A DNA stretch of 64,000 bases from Corynespora cassiicola (GCA_022059125.1 JAEUWY010000016.1:868001-932000), one strand, 5' to 3'. Counted from the stretch's first letter, positions 24,035-36,488 are shown. Translations and numbers: made by a program. The notes: generated by a model not told the origin, from the sequence alone.

Positions 24035-26274
24035 TCACTTTTGAATAGAAGTTTCTTCGACAACGATGGCGGGGATCGATTGGGTGGGCGTTTCGACCCT
24101 TGGGCTTTGGGAGACTGGCGGGGGCGCCGGGGTGCCTGTAGATTGAGAGGCGCGGCGTGGAGACGTGGTGGCCTGGGACGAGCGGCGTGGAGAGAGGGTA
24201 GCTTGAGAGGTACGCCGCGATGCGGACGAGATGCTCGAAGGGTGCATCTCTCTTGGCAGCATGGCGTCTTCGTCGCGCAAATCGCCCGTCATCCACTGGC
24301 CCATGTGCGATTGCCATCTCTTCAAGTTGTCGCTTTTGGTGGCCTCGCGAAGCCTCCTGTGGCGGACTAGTCTTTCAGCGACCTGCTGCAGAACAACCTT
24401 TGGCGGCGCGTACTCGAGCAGCTTCTTGTTTGCGGTGTCGCGGTCGAGATAGGCTCTGGTTGCCTTCTCCATCCTAGTCAGGGTCCTACCCCCAGGGACC
24501 TCCTTGGTTTCGCCGGTAAGAGGGTTCTTCCAAGATCCCTTTTCCCAGTTGTCTAGCTTCAGGTCTTCAAGCCCTTGGTCAACGTTGAGGCGCTTGTACC
24601 AACGATGCTCGCCCTTTGCTATCGTACGCATAGTCTTGTGCTTTTCTTCACCTTCGGTGTACTTGATCAAAACGTTCTTGAACACGGCGAATTTCTCGGA
24701 CCATTTCTTGGTGACTGGAAGTTTTCCAAGAGGGCCTGGCCACACAGACGCGAAACCATCGTTGGAGGTATCAGGTCGCCCCGTGCCAACAGAAAGGAGG
24801 AGAGCGGGTTCGTGCTCATCTCCCCTCAACGACGCATGTTCACTGTAAGCAGCATAGGAAGGGTTGTTTTCTCGAATCCCGCCATCTTTGAAGCTTGTTT
24901 TTCCTTTGTTAGGGACATCTGCGACCAACATTTCGAAAAAGAAAGGCGCCGCGGACGTGGCCCTGGTGACCTGCCATATCTTGAGTTGGTCTGCTCCCTC
25001 GTTGTAGGGAGTGACCCAGACTGGGGCAATGTTCGGGTCGTATCGGTGGTCGTAGCTTCGGAGAAGGTATGCTTCATCGATTTGGCCAGAGTGTGTTGCA
25101 GTAAGGCAAATCCTGCGCAGTTAGCACCAACACTTCCAATTTCTAGCAGGCCGATAGTGCTTACGATTGGCATATCCTCTCGTGCTTGTTCAAAGGATCA
25201 TATGTGCTTGATCCTGCCTGACTGACCTGGCTCCGGGCTGTATCGTCGAAAACCTCCCATGGATGCCAGTCGTCTCCGTCGCAACTGTCGTGGATCTTGC
25301 AAAAGGTCTTTACTATTCTTTTTACGGCCCTTTCCAGAGGCTTATGGCTGTACTTCGTTGCCAAAGGTAGCAAATTCCTCCTGTGTCCGAACAAATCATT
25401 GCCAACCTGCCGGTATATGTCCAAGCATTGTGGGACCGTCATGCGAAGCCGCGCCAGCATCACGGCGATGAGGCCACCCGTGCTTGTTCCGTACATGAAA
25501 TCGAAATAATGGCATGGGAGGAGTTCGTCTTCGTTAAAGGTCTGCCGTGTAGAGCCTGCGACAGGTCCATATTCGTCTTGCATTCGTTTTTCGCATTCGG
25601 CGACCTCGTGCATGAGGTCTTTGAGGATGAGTAGGCTTGAATAACCCCGAATTCCGCCGCCATCTGCAAAAAAAGCATAATTAGCCTCGTCAAGCCGTCA
25701 AGTGTTGGCAGCTTTGTGTGCTCCACAATGTGCATGGCAAAGTATCTTGTCGGCTCCACAATAGGTTGTACAGCTTCGGGATTAAGGCACGGTTGAGTGT
25801 CTTGTCGGCTCCACAATGTGCTGTGCAGGGTCCCCAGCGCATACGATGAGGGGACGTTGGAAGGGTAGCACAGCGCCCGGTCGACCTCCTGGCATGTTGC
25901 CAGCTCTGCACGAACGCAGACTCCGGCACGCCAGAAACTCGACGTCCATGGCGTACCTGGCGGCGGGGAAATACAAGCCTTTCGGCCCATATTCTCTCAC
26001 GGCCGCCCGCAAACCCCCCGTCTCGTATGCGCCGTGGTGTAAACACTTGTTCGTTGCTGGCACCATTCGCAGCCTAGCACACGCGCGCGTCGCGAATAAG
26101 GAGAGGAGACGTGTACATACCTAAAGTTAGTATGAGATCTTCCCAGCAGTTGTCCTCGTTGACGGCGATCGACCAAGTGTGCCCAGTCTTGTCTCGTGCG
26201 GTAGCTGAAGTGGCCGTTGTCATAATGGAGAGAGGCCGCCGCGGCGACTCGATGGGGGGTTCCAGGTGCGACAT
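24035..26274 (-). CDS. Patatin-like phospholipase 1 (catalytic dyad intact)
   Basis: Complement of exons 26121..26274, 25165..25663 and 24035..25112, about 576 residues. The family hydrolyses acyl esters of phospholipids or other lipids. All parts of the fold are visible: the oxyanion DGGGIRG at about residues 52-58 (its Asp codon is split by the first intron), the nucleophile elbow GTSTGG with Ser112, and the catalytic Asp in DGGIRENNP. The RATSAAPFFFE stretch before the Asp motif is typical. The C-terminal ~70 residues are a Ser/Arg/Pro-rich tail with repeated SPRR.SQAT units, likely disordered. The first intron is unusually long for the locus (457 nt) and carries a short direct repeat. No signal peptide, so probably cytosolic or membrane-associated. 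A second patatin gene lies at 41145. Confidence 0.92.
25746..25817. repeat. Direct repeat inside patatin 1 intron, 55-bp spacing
   Basis: A 17-bp exact repeat (cttgtcggctccacaat) occurs at 25746-25762 and 25801-25817. A weaker third copy (gctccacaatgtg) begins near 25720. The core resembles the tandem repeat at 60083. Confidence 0.8.
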
Positions 26275-27722
26275 GTTTGCGAGCGGGTTAGTGGGAGGAT
26301 ATGAATGCAACGCGTGGGAAGGTGAGAAGATGGGCGCGCGCAAGGCTAGGGGATAGCCTGGCAATAAAGGCCCGCAGTGGTGAGCCTCATGAGCAGTGCA
26401 AATCCACCCTGCTGGAGGTGTAGTGGGCCAGGGCGGGAGTGGCTCGCAGCCCCGGGGCCGGCTGCAACCCAAAGGAGTCAAGCTCTGGGGTCTTGTGGCT
26501 TAAACGATCGAGGTACTTGGTCTTCATTTGTCCACCGGCGCGAGGCTCCAGGCAGTGCACTGGCAAGACGACAGCTCCGCCTCACGCTGCGGCTGGGTAT
26601 TCGGTATTCGCGCTCCCCTGAGATTGAATGGCTCTCTGGCGTCAATTGTTGTCTGACGGTTGCTCGGTATGCGTGGATAGATGGCAAAGAGTAGGCAACT
26701 GCGAGACGGACCGAATAAGGTTATGAGATCATCCCGTTCCCGAGCCCCATCCGTCCTTCGTCAGACCCCTGGCACGACTTGACCATCCAGTCACTCGCCC
26801 GACAATGTCAGATCTCGTCTGAGCGGTCAAATCGTGGCCTCGCGGCAGTCCCAAAACTCAGAAGATAGGCAACAGTACCGGCGCGCGCGCGAAGCTTGAT
26901 GCCACGGGCCCGCACGCGGAAGAGTTAGGAAGCAAACGGTTCGCAGGTCCAGATGACGCCGCCGTGTGATCTAGGGTGGTGAGCATGCAAACCTACCGTC
27001 GGGATGCTCGGAGCAGTCAGGGGGAATCAGTCACCTGCATGGCTGATTCTACGATGTGACACGGCGACGCTTAACCTTCCTGTGATAAAGGCCGTATGGA
27101 TGGTGTCTCACTGTGAGGATGCTGGGGAAGATGCCAGGGGCGGCGATGTGGAGGCCATCGCCCAGCGGTGGGTAGGCTTGTCGCGATGAGCTTGTTCTGG
27201 TTACAGTGCGAAAAGCAACCGGATGGTCATGGCACGACGCATGCCCTTTCATCGTGGAAGGGACTGGATGTCTCCAGACATCACATGCCTTACATAAGTG
27301 TGTTGAGAGTGCTGAACCACCAATCATCGCCTAGCCTTTCACTGCCCCACGGACCCCTAACGCCTCCGCCAATGATCTGCACCCGTATCGCCAAGAGCTG
27401 ATCTTCCACCGGTGCCACTTCACCAGCCACGGTGGATTTGCCTGGCTCCAGTCTGTCCGGACACAGCCGCTGTGACGCTATTCTTTGATGACCCAGGCCC
27501 GGCCCAGGCGCGCTTCGCCTGCGACTCTCTCCTTCGCTCTCCCCATCACCAGACTCGCGCCCTGCCTCACTCCGCCCTCCGCCCTTCCTATTAAACAAAT
27601 CGAGACTCCGCCTACGTACAACCGCACCCTCCTAAACACTCACCGCGAACCAAAGCCCTACGAAGCCCAGTTTCAGCCCCGTTTTCAACCTGGCGGACCC
27701 AAACGACATTTCCGGGTCCAAG
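26275..27722. other. Divergent intergenic region; no supported gene
   Basis: About 1.4 kb between patatin 1 (-) and the hypothetical gene at 27723 (+). It should hold both promoters. Short ORFs on both strands show no conserved features. Confidence 0.5.
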
Positions 27723-28295
27723 ATGACCTGGAAGACGGACTCGACCGGAAACACGACGTCGAGCAAGGCCAGCTCGCTGTTTGGTCTGGACGAGGAGGAC
27801 AAGTCCAATATATTGGTCTACAAATACCGATCAGGCTGCAAAGCCCTCGATGTGACGACGCAGCAGGAGCTGTGCAAGAATTTGGACAGTGGTGAGTGCT
27901 GGTATTCGTCTGATGTTCTGCCGGATGCGCTAACAACAGGCGGCCTCCCAGACCCGAACCTTGCCTTCACGCGCGTCACCAAGAAGAAGATTCCGCGAGG
28001 CAACAGCCGGCTAGAGATCCACACCGAGGACATTCTCATGCCCGAGGACCTGCAACGATACGCCGATAAACCCACCCTCAAGGCTTCCCTCGCCAACGTC
28101 GGTCTCCCTTCGAGCGCATATTGGAAGCGACTCCTCTTCAACTCGTTTCCTGAGCTGTACATCGTGTCGCGCTCTCCGACCCCTACTCCAGAGAGCTCGA
28201 CGCACAACTCCCCAGAGAGCTCGCAGCATGTGAGCCCCGCGGGCACGTTTCCGCGCGACAACGCGCATCCCTTGCAGGATCCGCAGGCATCGTAG
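27723..28295 (+). CDS. Hypothetical protein, about 174 aa
   Basis: Exons 27723..27891 and 27940..28295, separated by a 48-nt intron with a GTGAGT donor and GCTAAC branch. The intron length is a multiple of three and its frame is open, so the unspliced form would encode a 190-residue variant. The core (NILVYKYRSGCKALDV, PDPNLAFTRVTKKKIPRG, KASLANVGLPSSAYWKRLLF) looks like a real globular domain. The C-terminus is a Ser/Pro/Thr-rich tail. I recognise no family. The protein is acidic to neutral with no signal peptide or membrane helix. Confidence 0.7.
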   Translation: MTWKTDSTGNTTSSKASSLFGLDEEDKSNILVYKYRSGCKALDVTTQQELCKNLDSGECWYSSDVLPDALTTGGLPDPNLAFTRVTKKKIPRGNSRLEIHTEDILMPEDLQRYADKPTLKASLANVGLPSSAYWKRLLFNSFPELYIVSRSPTPTPESSTHNSPESSQHVSPAGTFPRDNAHPLQDPQAS

Positions 28296-28995
28296 TCTGC
28301 CTGGTACGTGGTTGTCGGAACGACTCAGTCCATCAGATGGGGTTTCCGACTCTGTCTAATACCGATACCTTACTCTGTTGGATTCGCCACTGTTCCCATG
28401 GTAGGGTAGTTGACTCTTGGAGACCGAGTCACCGCAGCCACTGGATACATGCCGGGGCTTGCACATGATTGATTTGTTCCCTTAGCGATACCCAACGTCC
28501 ACATCGACATTTCAGCTAGGCGCTTGGGGTGTTTTTTGGTGTTTTTTTTTGTGCTTTGACACATTCTTTGAACTTCTCTATGTTGGGATATGGAAAATGG
28601 GAGGCATCCTATGACTTGAATGACATATCTTATCTGGTCTGCACATAGTCGCCATTGGAAGACTGCACAATACATTCAACATTCCACAATCATCGTCTAC
28701 TGTCTGATGACATCACCCAAAGTCAAAGTGCCACCAACATGTCCGTGTACACTAATATACATGGCTGCAGATACCCGTCGGCCCCGGGAGTACGCGGAAC
28801 ACGCTACCCCGCCTAACGTCATGCAGAGGAGCCTCCCGCCCCGCCCCGTCCCATCTCAACGCCCTGCGTCTTCCTCGGCAGGCCCTTTGGATTTGTCAGG
28901 CGGAGTTCCGAGTACATACATAGAACAAGTATACAGAATTTCGACTTGGCCATAACCATTCTGTCCACCACTTCAAGCCGTGACACACCCCAACC
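28296..28995. other. Intergenic; nothing supported
   Basis: 700 bp between two + strand genes, holding the 3' UTR of the first and the promoter of the CinA-type gene. No RNA gene or clear repeat. Confidence 0.5.
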
Positions 28996-29571
28996 ATGAC
29001 CTCCCCCTTCCCCCCCGAGCTCCAACAAGCCGCCCAAGAAGTCGCTACCCTCCTAAAAACCCACAACCAAACAATCTCCGTCGCCGAAACGGTACCCCCC
29101 CCCCCCCCCCCCCTCCCTTTTTTCCACACCCACTCACACCCCCAATAGGCAGCCGGCGGCCTCATCTCCGCAGCCCTCCTCTCCTGCCCCGGAGCCTCCT
29201 CCTACTACAAGGGTGGCCTCACCCTCTACACGCTCGAATCGCGCATCGCGTTCGCGGGATGGACGCAAGACACAGTCAAGGGGTACGCGGGGCCGACGCC
29301 TGAGATTGTGACTGGGTTGGCGGAGCATACGCGCAAGACGCTGGGGAGCACGTTTGCGGTGGGGGAGAGTGGGACGGCGGGGCCGACGGGGGGAGAGGCG
29401 CGGAATAGGAGGCCCGGCTATGTGGCCTTGGCGGTTAGTTGGGAGGGAGGGGTGAAGACGAGGGAGGTGGAGACGGGGTTGGGGGGGGATAGGGGGGGAA
29501 ATATGGTGAGGTTTGCGGTGGAGGGGTTGGGGTTGGTTGCGGAGGTTGTTAGGGAGGGGGGGAAGCTGTGA
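28996..29571 (+). CDS. CinA C-terminal domain protein (NMN amidohydrolase-like)
   Basis: Exons 28996..29091 and 29149..29571, about 172 residues, the size of a stand-alone CinA C-terminal domain. Bacterial relatives deamidate nicotinamide mononucleotide. Visible hallmarks are ISVAETAAGGLISAALLS (the SVAES-TGG loop), the YYKGGLTLYTLESR segment, and VGESGTAGPTGG, the second glycine-rich active-site loop. The first loop has Thr-Ala-Ala in place of the usual Ser/Cys-Thr, and the effect on activity is not known. The 57-nt intron contains a run of 19 C. The sense strand switches from C-rich to strongly G-rich midway through the gene. Confidence 0.88.
29095..29113. repeat. C19 homopolymer inside CinA intron
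   Basis: A run of 19 C residues begins four bases after the intron donor GT, filling much of the 57-nt intron. Confidence 0.85.
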
Positions 29572-30453
29572 GGGATAGATTGTTGGTGGTATGGGGTTTG
29601 ATAATGAATTGTTTATCGGGTTGCTGAATGCATCTATAGCTCTGATTACGCAATTAAGCATTGATCTTTCAAAAAAGCTTGCATGGTTATTTTTCTATGC
29701 TCCTAAGCGCGTTTGACGGGAGTTTGGATAATCTGGATGTGGGTTGAAAGCAATGTAGTATAGCTTTCGAGCTCATAAGCTACTACCCGGCTTGGAATAG
29801 GCGACATCCTGAACCCGGGGTACGCGAGGCGCACTGGGAGGCTTCCCGGAGGGAGTGGAAATAAAACAAAAAGGAATGATCCGAAATTTGTGCAATGTAC
29901 CATAACGACGGTTCTCTAACGGTGGGTTGCAATATATTAATTCATTGTTTTCCGTCATTTCTACCTAACCTTTTTCCCCGTGGGCAACAGTGGACATTCA
30001 TCAGTCCTGGAAGCATGCGTCCATGTAAGATTACCTTGTATATAATTCGTTCTTCTCTAATCTTATCTCTTTGAAAGCCGACAGTACAACAGTTCGTGGC
30101 CTGTTGTAAGCTACTCGTCATCTCAACTCTGTATACTAACCATTCAGTCGAATATTCCTGACATGTATGATGACGGCCCAGTCCACTTTGGCTTTTGCAT
30201 CAACTAGTCTTATGAAAAGATGCTTGGCTCGATACTCACTCTGTACCATCGCACGGAAGTAAGGATATGTATTTATGAACGGTGGGGAATGGAAAATTTA
30301 TCAATTAGTGACGTCCCATTGTTACTATACGAAATTCTTGGCATGATGGAGATCAAATCTCCTCGCTGACATATTTATACACTTAGTACATGATATCCAT
30401 TATTGTTCATTCATCCTTGATCTTGGCCGCCATGACGTGTCCCATATCTATCC
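29572..30453. other. Intergenic between convergent genes; nothing supported
   Basis: About 880 bp of moderately AT-rich sequence between two 3' ends. Only short, unconvincing ORFs are present. Confidence 0.5.
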
Positions 30454-32672
30454 TCATCCCTCGCGTTCCAGCAAACCGCCCTTTTGTTCCTCTCCCCTCT
30501 CAACGAGCACCACCTCAGTCTTCGCCAAATAACTAGGTAGAGGACTTTTACCATCCATGTCCTCGGGAATGATCTCATTAGCCAGCTTAGCTTCCCTGGA
30601 AACGCGGAATACCGTCGAAAACGTATTGTCATAGCTAGCCCCGCTCGCAATAATTGTGACAAGACCGATGATGACACAGAGCGTGGCGGCGAGACAGGCT
30701 GTACCATAGGCAGCCCAAAGCCTTACAACATTATAGGAATAGACTGTTTGAGCAGTAAATGTCGTGATATTTGTTTTGGCCGGCGGAGAAAGGGAGGAAT
30801 AGTTGGGCCTGTTGACGTAAGCGTATGAACGAGCATAAAAGGGGGTGATGATGATGAATATCCTTGCAGTATTGAGGGTGCTGAATACATATGATTCATA
30901 ATCGACTGGGTTGGAAAATGATTGTAAAAGAAAATGATAGCAAGAAAATGGACTTACTGCAATGCTGCTGAGCTCATGAGGCTGATGGTAATGTTCTGAA
31001 ACATCTCTTCGAGTGCGTCCTCCAATGACTTGTCTCCAGCGGCCGATTTTAGCCGTGCTAGTCCGCTTACATCCGGTACAGTTGAGTTGGAAAAAGAGTA
31101 CTGCAAGTCTGGCCTTACAGGATACGAATTCATATGTCTTTCGTAGTCACTCAAGTAGCGGAGCTCTTTGGTGTCGGTCAGACTTGTACTTCGGATCCTT
31201 GTCGACTCTCTGTGGGACTCCATGACGGATTTGAAAGTAATGTTGCCAGTTACAAGATTGGAAAAGGCATTCAAAACACTCTGATACGATAGCTGTGAGA
31301 GTAGGTTCCTGTCAAATCGACAACGTTCCTCTTCGTTTTTTTCGAACTTTAGCTCGGCGCAGTTGTCGAAATCTTCGACACCGACAAAGTCTTTGCCAAT
31401 AACGCTGCCTATGATTGGAACGACAAGATCCTCAGGTTGATGGGTGACGTTGATTTTTACGTCTTGTTGTCCGTTGATGTACGAAAATTCTGTCCGGTAT
31501 GTCGAATTGTATAGCTGGCAGCGTATCATGGTGATATCTTCTCCCAAGAGTTCTGGGGCAGCTTCATCATCGAACGTCCCGTTCATTAACGGCAAGCACG
31601 CTTTGTTAATATATGTGTCTCCTTCAAATAGCTCTTCCTCAAGCAGGTGTGGCATGGCTGCAATATACAGGCTTGTATCCGGGCTATACTGCCCGAGCTT
31701 CCAAATATCTGAGACGAAAATTTCATCAGGATCTTTCCATATGTAAGACGTTATGTTAGATTCTGGGTCCCGATAGTACGGCTCGCGATAGAACTCTGTC
31801 TCCTCATTATAGAGCCTTCTGGGATACCAAGCGAGGAAAGTTGGGGCGTCGAAGCAATTCGTAAGAATGTACTCTCCGATGTTTCGTTGGAATTCCAAGC
31901 TTCTATCTGATGATAACGGCTCACACTTGAGAGCCGGTCCCTGGAAATCAAGGGACCACGACGAGTTTGGGTGAGGCGCCGTAATAGGTAGAATGTCATT
32001 CTGGGCAGCAACAGCTGTCGCAATCTGCTGTGTAATTTGGCTCGAGCCTTTATAGTCGTATCTCCCGTTCAGATCACCGGGCATTGCGGCGACAAAGTTG
32101 AGGTTATCAAAGTCAATCTGCGGAACAAATCCCCAGGTGCTGTTCGCTACATTCTCCCGAAGAGCGACTGACAAAGTCGAAGGCGTGATGATGGACGCTA
32201 TGGGTATCAACCTACTCGCCAACCTAGATTAATACCTGCATTCCGCCATAGAGTGATTTACGTACCACACAAAGAGTGCTACCACGAACAAAAGCGGGTA
32301 TCGGAACCACAAGGGCACGTTTAACAAAGATACAAGATTGTTTGTTCCGGAAAATGTAGCATCAAGCGACCCCAATGTCGGGCCGCTGCCTGATTTGGTG
32401 ATTCGCTTTGCAGCCTTCCAAAACAGCTGATAATATGCCGTAGTCACAGATACCACGAAAGAAGCCTTGACTAGGAATGCAAATGCAGTACCGATGGCAA
32501 TGTTAAATTGCTGCCCATACTGTTGAGTTCCTCGTCCTCCGGTTGATGAAGTCGGCTTGCCGTTTAAGGACTGATAGAACAGGTGATGGCCAAGAGCGAG
32601 AAGAACACCACAAAGTAATGTCGAGAGCATCAGGGATGGTATTCCCCAATGGAGGCCTTTGAGTTGTGCCAT
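30454..32672 (-). CDS. Fungal multi-pass membrane protein with large extracytoplasmic loop
   Basis: Complement of exons 32266..32672, 30958..32223 and 30454..30880, about 699 residues; the introns are 42 and 77 nt. Hydrophobic helices lie near the N-terminus (GIPSLMLSTLLCGVLLALG, AIGTAFAFLVKASFVVSVTTAYY, the PLLFVVALFVWLASRLIPIA region), and one lies near the C-terminus (LWAAYGTACLAATLCVIIGL). Between them is a roughly 400-residue hydrophilic region with many N-glycosylation sequons (NSTW, NSTY, NVTH, NITF, NITI) and several Cys, so it probably faces outside the cytosol. The layout matches a common uncharacterised fungal family often mislabelled formylmethionine deformylase-like. Function unknown. 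Confidence 0.8.
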
Positions 32673-33728
32673 TTCGGTCTATAACGCTCCGCCAAATCAC
32701 GGTTGAGACACTAGACTTGCGAAGGGTGATCAGGAAATGGAGGGAGGCTAGAATTTAAATAGGCCTAATATTAGCTTAGCTTTCAAAACTGCCATCACCC
32801 TGTAACCGCTACGAAGGATTGGCCTAAGTGTGAGACTGAGATGTATCCTAGTCCGGATAAGCGGATTCTAGCCCACCAAGGGGCCTTGGCCCCCAATCTA
32901 AAATTCTTCCGCCTTGTGACCCGCATCGCTTCTCTAAAAACAATATTTGGAAAGACATAGCATTCCTAAAGCGATCTTTGAATAGTCTCTTAGATCTAAA
33001 TAACTATTAGTCTACTTGGTTGAAAACTTATGCCAGAGCATGTAGTTCTTTATCTCGTGCAGAGAACAAGGTGCTGCCGCCGTGAATAAGCGAGCCGATT
33101 CTGAGTTGGCCATCCGTACCCACATCCCCACTCATGACGCTAAGCCTAAAATCGGTCAATGGTACGCAAAAGAGACGCTAAACATGGCGTATGTGCTCAT
33201 GTATTCAGATCTGAATACACGCCTGTTGAATTCACCATATCCATACGAAGGCCTAACAGCAACAGTCTTTTCAACCTAGGTCAAAACGAGAAGGACAACC
33301 TGCATGTTACTCGCGAACATCACGCCCAGAGCTAAAAGCCTACAGCTACAAGGAGACAAGATATTTGTCTGACGACTCTGCTTAAAGAGTTTTTATCTGT
33401 TGTGCTGTGATAAACAAAAGGGAAATAGTTACCCCCAAGCACCATTCCACTCTTCATGAAGCATTAAGGCATTGTCAGGGCCAGAAAGATCACAGTCATT
33501 ATATGGAGGTTTTGGACTTGGAAATCAAACATTAAAAATAAAATATCTCTTGCAATTATAAACTTCTAAAAACTGTGCCTCTTTTGCAAAGAAAAAAATC
33601 TACAAATAAATCTAACTCAAAGTTTACTTAAAAAAATAAGAAACAGAACAGCTCTTTTTATTTTAACGCATTACAGCATTTTTGCCTGCGAAATGAAACA
33701 AAGAAACCTCCGATGTTCCCTTTCGAGC
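32673..33728. other. AT-rich intergenic region
   Basis: About 1.05 kb between the membrane protein start and the open 3' continuation of the NLR. It is AT-rich compared with the flanks and has no supported ORF or RNA. Confidence 0.5.
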
Positions 33729-36488
33729 CTATAGTGAAGCTAGAGATAATTTGATCGCTGAAAACTCCTCGTACCAGTCATCGAAAAGAAGATGGAAGTT
33801 GAATAGGTCAGGATGCATACAACCAAACATTTTCCCCCCAAGCTGCAAGAACTTTTCCATGGTCGAGATAGCCTTCCAGTATTGTCCTTGGTATTTATAA
33901 AGCATTGCGAGTTTTCCCATGTTGATAAGCAATTCAAATGTCGGTTCCTTCTTCCAGTTTGCATGTAATATTATTACACGAATCAGGAGACTTCTGGCTT
34001 CATCTCACCGATGAAATCTAGTCATTTCCATCGCTCTAGCACTCAATGCTGCAATGCCTTCCGGATTATTGATCTCTCTGAGTACTAATGCCTGTGACTC
34101 AAGTTCTTCAGCTTCTTGATACCGTCCCTGAAACCATATACAGCATTCTTGCTTCTGTTGAATAACATCTATGCTCTGGTCCGCATACTTTAATATTTTT
34201 TTGGATATTCTGATCGTTTCCCCCAACAATTGTTCCGCTTTTCTGAAATATCCGGTCATAGTGTATATATTTGCAACTAAAACCATTGATCGAGCTGTTT
34301 TCTTGCTGTCAGGGCCGTGTATCTGAGCACAAGTCTCCACCAAACCTTCCGCCAGGATTAACGCCTCTTTGCAACGTCCTTGTTTGATAGAAGCTTGAGC
34401 TAAGTAAGAGTTACTTGAGAGAGTAAAATTAGATTCAGGTCCAAGTTTTTGTCTAAAAGCAGCGCTTGTCAGCTGTAGAATCAAGCGAGCTTCTTTATAT
34501 CGCCCCTGCAAGAACCATATTCGGCCTAGGCTGTCCATGTCAAAGATTGTGTCCAAATTGTTTACACCAATCTTTTTGATCTTCGAGATGACAACGGCCT
34601 TATACATGAGTTCTGATTCTTTAAAGTTCCTCCTTCTTTCGTAGCTAGAAGCCAGATTTACTCGGGTATTCCACACTTGAGGATGATCTTGGCCGTATAT
34701 ATCCTCTCTTGTCTTGAGAATTTGTGTCAACAGATCTTCTGCTACTGGATTTCCAGTTACAAGGTATATACCCGCCAATCTATCGACCATAAATTGTGTT
34801 TGAGGATGGTCCGGACCGTTTATCTCCTGTTGCATGCCCACAAGGCTCTTCATTGTATCCTCAGCTAATGTATGACCTCCCTTGAATGCTATGGCTTCTG
34901 CTCGTAATGCGATGGTAGCTAACACATTGCGGTCGTGCTGGCCAAACAACTCAGTACCAATTGGAATCAAGAAATCCAATATCGAAACCACATCATCATG
35001 GTTTGCCGAAAGAGCCGAAAATCTTGCTGCGAGGGTCATGAGATAAAACCATTCCTTCCTTGAAGCGGGTTCCGCTGGTAGATGCATCAAAGCCGATTTG
35101 ACATGCGGGAAATATATTCGAATTCTGTCCCATCCTTCATAATCTTTCTTTGGAAACTTCGCGAGCATGTTCGAGATAAAAACACTCTTCCAGTGCTCCA
35201 GTAGCTCTTTGCGTTCAAGCCACTTTTGCGTAGCGAGTTGGACAAGCGCATGCATATCAAAAGTGGTGGAACCGTTCGGCCATGTGGTGGTACTGTTTGG
35301 CGATGTGGTGATGAATGAGAAGTTTTCTAACATCAGGATATCGTCTTCGAATTCATCAGGAATATTGTTCTCAAAGCCTGAACCAAAATCCACATTGACG
35401 CCGTTCTGAAGTAGATCTTGTGGAATGCCTTGGCGGTCGAACAAGCTCATCAAAGATAATAAGTCAGCAGCCGATGGTCTGGTCGTCAATATATGCTCAA
35501 AAGAGATTTGCCAGGTTATTAGAATTGAACTGCTGGCATCATCATCTCTTTGATTATCCCCCCCCATCATGACGTAGTAGCGCTGTCTTGCCTTTGTTGT
35601 TTTTGTTGAATTTTTCGAGGTACCCCTGCAGGGTATATCGCGAACGATGTTGGTTAAGGAAAGCTCTAGCTTGAATAATAGCAAGAGGCATGAACTCAAG
35701 TGCGGCTGCAAGTTGTTCTAGATTGTCTTGATCTTTGTTCTCTCCGACGATACCCCGGAGAAGAGTCACTGCATCTGTGCTGTTCATTGGTTCAATTCCA
35801 ATGATATTTTGAGGTTCGCCGATAAGTCTTTGGGCAATATCTCTATTTCGACTTGTTAAAATGATCGATCCATGGTCTCTTACAGGAACATATATGGAGA
35901 GTTGTGGGTTCCTGGACTTCTGCGGAAAGATGGCTGTGTCGTCAATGTTATCAAACACCAAGAGCCATTTTCCGTTGTTATCGTCGTCCAACCAATTGAA
36001 CATCAGTTCAAATATATTCGCTTTGGAGTCTTCGCATCCACGTAATTTGACTCGGTTCGCAATATGTCGGTAGCTCTGCTCAAGTCGGGCCAGGTTGCTG
36101 CCATGGACCCAAAAAACCCATCTAGACGGCAAGGTCTCTGCTACGCGATAGCAGTACTCGATTGCAATTCGGGATTTTCCGACACCGCCTAGACCGACCA
36201 GAGCTATGCGTGATGCTGGGACGGCGCATCTAGTATTGAGGTCCTGGAGAAGCGTTCCGCGCTCGACGAAATCCGTCCCACGAGGGTAAGGAATGACCAG
36301 AGAAGGTTTCAAGCGCAGTTGAGAATTATCTATAGTTGATAGGTAAGTTTTGTAATGTATTAGAGATCAAAATCTGTCTCACAAGGCTGGGGATAGAAGT
36401 TGTTGGTGACATGGCTGTTCTCGACATTCCCTGCCTGGAAACTGCTACTGCTGTTACCTAGATTGAAGCGGCTGTTGCTTTGTGACAT
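33729..36488 (-). pseudogene. STAND NLR (NB-ARC-TPR) with N-terminal amyloid-like motif, disrupted by frameshift and stop
   Basis: Exon 36383..36488, a 53-nt intron, then a long exon from 36329. The first ~35 residues are Asn/Ser-rich and contain FQAGNVENSHVTNNF. An NB-ARC domain follows: P-loop GLGGVGKS at about residues 81-88, Walker B WLLVFDNIDD at about 157-166, LTSRNRD, and MPLAIIQARAF. After it come the typical WQISFEHI..TRPSAADLLSLMSLFDRQGIP region and tetratricopeptide repeats down to 34008. Two lesions are present. A G8 tract (plus strand 35558-35565) shifts the frame and gives a stop at 35554, leaving a 293-residue product unless one base is absent. An in-frame TGA at 34005-34007 precedes 91 further open codons ending at 33729. 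In this family ligand sensing by the repeats drives nucleotide-dependent assembly that seeds a cell-death effector. Intact elsewhere, so it may be a recent pseudogene, an allele, or an assembly error at the homopolymer. Confidence 0.85.
35558..35565 (-). other. G8 tract causing frameshift in NLR
   Basis: Eight G on the coding strand. Seven would keep NB-ARC and downstream TPR regions in one frame. Confidence 0.8.

Noticed and set aside
33945..34007. An intron at the NLR TGA (donor GTGAGA at 34006)
   Set aside because: No nearby acceptor keeps the frame, and the following sequence is open in the original frame.
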